Positions 60,057 to 64,000 of a stretch of 64,000 nt of DNA are shown piece after piece; position 1 is the stretch's first letter; the number at the start of each line of letters is the position of its first letter. Source of the stretch: Membranipora membranacea (taxonomy: Eukaryota; Bryozoa; Gymnolaemata; Cheilostomatida; Membraniporidae); the NCBI GenBank assembly GCA_914767715.1, contig OU612066.1:14265001-14329000 (forward strand), in the 5' to 3' direction. The notes under the pieces were generated by a model. It saw nothing but the letters and a program-made list of their open reading frames with translations, was not told where the DNA came from and searched no databases. The position numbers and the translations under genes are program-made.

Positions 60057-60334
60057 AGTAACTGAACAAGCCAATTTAGCACTTGACCATAATTATTGGT
60101 ATGAAATAATAATCTTTACAATTTTGACTACCACAAATCTCATTGGTACTTCACTTCTCTCTTCTTCATAGGGAAACAACTCCTATTTCTTTCTTAGTAA
60201 CTGAACAAGCCAATTTAGCACTTGACCATAATTATTGGTATGAAATAATAATCTTTACAATTTTGACTACCACAAATCTCATTGGTACTTTTCTTCTCTC
60301 TTCTTCATAGGGAAACAACTCCTATTTCTTTCTT
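60057..60334 (+). repeat. 139-bp direct tandem duplication
   Basis: AGTAACTGAACAAGCCAA starts at 60057 and again at 60196; the two 139-bp units differ by only a few bases near the end. It lies just upstream of tyrosinase copy B and is therefore recent. Confidence 0.9.
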
Positions 60335-60445
60335 CTAAATCCTAACCAGAAATAAGAGCAGGGAGCCTGTCCCGAACTTCCTGTTGAGAGTGATATCTGT
60401 AAGTGAAATGTTGCAATTGACATTGATTGTTTTTTCTTTTGACAG

Positions 60446-62200
60446 GATGACAGTGAGAATGCCCTTACGAGATTTGGACAAACCTGAGAATGCGCACAAG
60501 AAAAACAATTTTCTGAAGGCTTGGAAACTGATGAAGGAATTGCCTCCCACCAACCCTAACTCATTCTGGTCCATTGCTTCCTATCACGGTATGCCCTACA
60601 AGAACAGGAGAGTTGACCCTCTGCATCCAGATAAACAGATGCTTGTCTGGGATGGATATTGTCAGCATGCCAATGTTCTTTTTCCAACATGGCATAGATT
60701 CTATTGTCTGAGGATAAAGCAGGCCTTGCAGACTGTGGTCCCTAGTGGCGATGTAGCCCTCCATTACTGGTATCAAACATCCAATGAATCATTTATGTAT
60801 GGCCTCCCAGATATTCTCACTCAGCCCACTGTGACCATTGATGGTGTAGTGTAACTGTCCCTAACCCTCTTACTAGCTTCACCCTTCCTCGCCCAACTGC
60901 TGAACCTGACGGTAATGACCTCATTTATCTGAAGCCAGCTGGTTACACCACAGTCAGATATCCCTACTCTGGTATCCAGTACCCCCCAGCTGCTAAGGCT
61001 CGGGCTGATGCTCATAACAAAACGGTGGTGAAACCAACCCAACAATGCAGATGAACTGCCACAAGTCGCTAAAGAACTTTATCTTTGATGAATTCAAAGA
61101 TTGTCTGAATGTCTCAAACTACAATGAATTCTCAAATACAACTTCTGCACATGGAAGCAGCGCCACCTACCAGGCCTTAGAACAGCCTCACAATGATATA
61201 CACCTTATGGTTGGTGGATACACAACTCCAGTGATGAATGATGATGCAGTGTCAAGGTTGATGATGCTGATGAACCGATGTATGCTGGACTAGAACGAGC
61301 AGCCAATGGTGATATGGGGGAGCTGCATTCGATCCTATCTTTTTTTTCCATCACTGCAACATTAACAGAATGTTCTGGATCTGGCAAAAGAAATGGCACC
61401 ATACCAATGAGATCATCATTGACCCCCTCGATCCACATGGAGGCAAAACTAACATAGGCCAGGGTCCCACTCCAAACCAAACCCCTGGTCAGGTATTGAC
61501 AACACACACCATTCTGTATCCTTTCCACGATGAGCTTGGTGTTCCTCGCGTATCCACGGAGTGTGTGAATATCGAGACTCAGCTTGGCTACACCTACGCT
61601 ATTGGATCCCTAGATCAAGCTCACTGGCCATCTCCTTCTATCAAAGAGCATGACGTTGTGTCTCTGGCAGGAAGCAACTGGAGAGAAGTAGAAAATCACT
61701 TGGTTAAGTCAATCTCAACTGAAGAAGGCATCATAACGAAGGCCTTTGTTAATCGAACCCAGATTAATGATCTAACATTGGCCATTCCATCGTTCGCTGA
61801 AGGTGATGATGGGTTGGTTGAACTGGGAGGAGCAAAATGGAAGGTCAACAACCATATCAAGGTCAGCAGCATTGACAAGGGCAGCATCCCAGGCTCATTT
61901 GTGGTCTATGCCTACTACAAGAAGGATGGAAAGCTGTTTCACATTGGTCAGCGTGCTGTTTTGGATCGATGGGATCGGACACAATGTGAGAACTGCCAGA
62001 ATCACCCCAAGGCTGACATTGGTTTCTCTGTCGATCACTGCATCGGGAATGTTACTGATATGAACGCGGTGGAGATCCACTTTGTCAGTCGTGATGCGCA
62101 AACCGGAGAAATAAAAACTGTAAAGATGAATTATACGCCTAAACCTGAGAAGAAAGATGCCCGATTTGATCTTATCACCTCTTTTGAGCAAGCATCATAA
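60446..62200 (+). pseudogene. Tyrosinase copy B, frameshifted
   Basis: Inverted duplicate of tyrosinase A exon 2, with the same acceptor (TTTTCTTTTGACAG) at its start. The MGPKQSK-type first exon was not found upstream. CuA motifs survive (SYHGMPY, YCQHANVLFPTWH). A 5-bp insertion near 60849 shifts the frame; about 50 bp are missing near 61030-61075 (the NCHVWLNFRR zone); a 1-bp loss near 61245 and a 10-bp loss near 61320 follow. QPHNDIHLMVGG survives, but HHCNIDR has become HHCNINR. After 61370 the C-terminal domain is open for 276 codons to the stop. High identity to A points to a recent duplication. No single full-length product is possible from this sequence as given. Confidence 0.9.
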
Positions 62201-62620
62201 TCAGATTTGAGAGGCTGTAATATTCTCTTTCGTTCATTAAAGATGGAAACCGTTTTGTGGGTCGTGGTGACTGAATTATAATTTATCAGCATTTTTATAC
62301 ATACATTTTAACCGGGAGAGAGTCGTACAGGGGGGGGGGGCAAGAGTCTGGGTGGCTCAGACTGATTTTAACCTGATTTATATAGCATAACTGTTTATCA
62401 TAATAAATATTCTAACTGATTCCAAAATCATCAATAAACTCGATTAAAGTGCTCCACTCTTAAAAAATACAGGGCTAGATTCATTTTTTCATTCCATCAA
62501 AATCATCCACCTGGACCACATATTCATAGACATGCACAGTTGCAATAAAGACTAAACTCAGAACCAAAAATCTGCGATGAAAAATGGTACTAAATTGAGA
62601 CTCTTTTCATTTCCTAAGAT
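62201..62620 (+). other. 3' region of tyrosinase copy B
   Basis: Keeps the 3'-UTR end of copy A with AATAAA at 62544-62549. Contains an 11-G run at 62330-62340. Confidence 0.5.
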
Positions 62621-63614
62621 CCCAGAGCTAAAAGATCTACATGTAGAGCAATAAAGCTATAAAATAGACCAGAGCCTAAAATGCAACATTTTCACGATTT
62701 TACATGGTACCATCGATACTATAATATAACTAAACATACATAAATTTATTAGCAGTCACAGAGTTATCCCATTGAATTTATGAAGCAAGCTCAGGGAGTT
62801 ATCATGCGCGTTCCATTAAATTTAAATAATTTGGTAGATTATTCGGCCAATGAAAGACAGCAGGTCCGGAAGCCGTTAGGCTGCAATTATATCACAATTG
62901 AGGTTCAAATGGTAGATGGACTTTCGTTAAGGTCAACAGGACATGAGAGGATGCACAAGGCTGACCATAAAATGCTGGTTGCCTCACATATTTGGAGGAA
63001 TTCCAGCAGTCAAGAGGCCCAGACAGTTCCGTCAATATGGTTAATAATGATTACCTATTCAGATTATGTACAAATATAAGCTGTTAAAGATCTTATTGGA
63101 AACTTGGAGAAAATGCTGCTGGTAGACATAACACTGTCAAATTTTCACATTGACATGCAGTTACCTGGTCAAGGCGCGGCATGCAGGATATGAATTACGT
63201 CCTAACAATTATTGGGGTCCTCGCTATTAACTGTTAGACGCCAAGATGGTAGGTACTTGTTGATACCAGTAAGCAGTAGATATGAGAAGAAACATTCATG
63301 TATGCGTATGTATGTCTTCATGTTTGTAAAATGCATGGTAGATTATCTGCTGCACTGTCGAAGCTAGTATAAAGCAAATTTTAGAGTTTGTATTATTATT
63401 ATTATGATATATTATATTATTAAAATCGACTTAGTTTTCGAGTACCAGCTGCCAGGAGCGTGAAGAAAACACGCTCATGGCATGATGAGTTCTGATAATA
63501 CTGAAAATTTAAGTAGCAAAATTACATTTTAAAATACATGATTCCATGACAAGACACACGAACACAAATTGAGGAATATTATTATGTTCGATCACTATGT
63601 GTGACTATATGTAG
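62621..63614. other. Intergenic: no gene supported
   Basis: A 99-codon frame at 62780-63079 (plus) has no splice context, domain or composition to support it. Otherwise AT-rich spacer. Confidence 0.3.
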
Positions 63615-63704
63615 ATGGCTGGTGAGAAGCTCACTGGTGATGTTAGACCATACGCTACAGAGGTAAATGTTATCTCACTAATCGATAAACTCTACGGAAT
63701 GAAG
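63615..63704 (+). CDS. Possible first coding exon of a gene leaving the window
   Basis: Met follows an acceptor-like TATATGTAG. The exon reads MAGEKLTGDVRPYATEVNVI then SLIDKLYGMK and ends at the consensus donor GTGAGT, phase 0. Family not recognised; continuation lies beyond the window. Confidence 0.3.
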
Positions 63705-63844
63705 GTGAGTTACAGTTTAAAACAACAAAGTATTTTTTGAAAAACCAATTCAATTACACGATCTGATCACCCATGCATTTGAGTAGGGATTGCCCAGCTG
63801 GTTGGAGTGCATGATTTTCAAAATATTGGCAATGAAAATTTTTG

Positions 63845-64000
63845 GCTTACAGAGATGGATGCACCTGTAGCAATACCACCTTTATTGCTCTGACATGCTT
63901 GCAAGTCTATTGCAATTGACAACCTGACAAATATGCCACCGATATTTCATTTCAGATATTTTACACAGCTCTATGATGGCAATGGTTTAAGTGAATCAAG
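63845..64000 (+). repeat. E repeat, copy 3
   Basis: Resembles 59090-59210 (TTTTACACAGCTCTA, GGCAATGG) and the inverse of 58660-58800. Runs off the window end. Confidence 0.55.

Noticed and set aside
62780-63079. 99-codon plus-strand frame
   Set aside because: No recognisable domain, no splice context; treated as chance.

Overview
The window is eukaryotic nuclear DNA from an invertebrate animal. Genes are split by GT-AG introns of a few hundred bases to 5 kb, the DNA is AT-rich, and introns and intergenic DNA are full of transposon debris. The products are animal ones: a rhodopsin-family receptor, a myosin regulatory light chain, HTATIP2 and mitochondrial ribosomal protein S7. A marine lophotrochozoan (brachiopod, phoronid or mollusc) fits best, but this is a guess from gene content and intron style; no species is claimed.

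Layout. (1) 1.0-4.9 kb, plus strand: complete five-exon HTATIP2/TIP30-like gene. (2) 6.9-18.0 kb, minus strand: five-exon melatonin-receptor-like GPCR of 396 aa. Its introns hold three mobile structures: a 4-kb element with ~610-bp inverted terminal repeats around decayed CR1-like LINE pieces, a 780-bp nested palindrome, and a 5'-truncated LINE bracketed by a perfect 16-bp target-site duplication. (3) 20.1-26.1 kb minus and 28.8-36.3 kb plus: two divergently oriented genes for long proline/glutamine/serine-rich, probably disordered proteins of unknown function. (4) 37.1-37.8 kb plus: small unidentified cysteine-rich gene. (5) 39.1-43.9 kb minus: myosin regulatory light chain gene with three alternative second exons, one of smooth/non-muscle type with the TTS phosphorylation site and two of striated type. 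(6) 44.4-47.8 kb: possible unrecognised exons on both strands and a hAT-like MITE. (7) 48.9-52.5 kb plus: six-exon MRPS7. (8) 53.1-62.6 kb: a head-to-head tyrosinase pair in an inverted segmental duplication. Copy A (minus) is intact, two exons, 623 aa, with fungal-type Cys-X-His and six copper histidines. Copy B (plus) is a frameshifted pseudogene. A 3'-UTR relic between them suggests a lost third copy. (9) A possible first coding exon of another gene lies at 63.6 kb.

The genes do not form an operon or a single pathway. The most notable biology is the light-chain exon cassette (one gene apparently able to make phosphorylatable and non-phosphorylatable N-termini), the fungal-type tyrosinase duplication, and a well-preserved set of transposon structures with visible target-site duplications.
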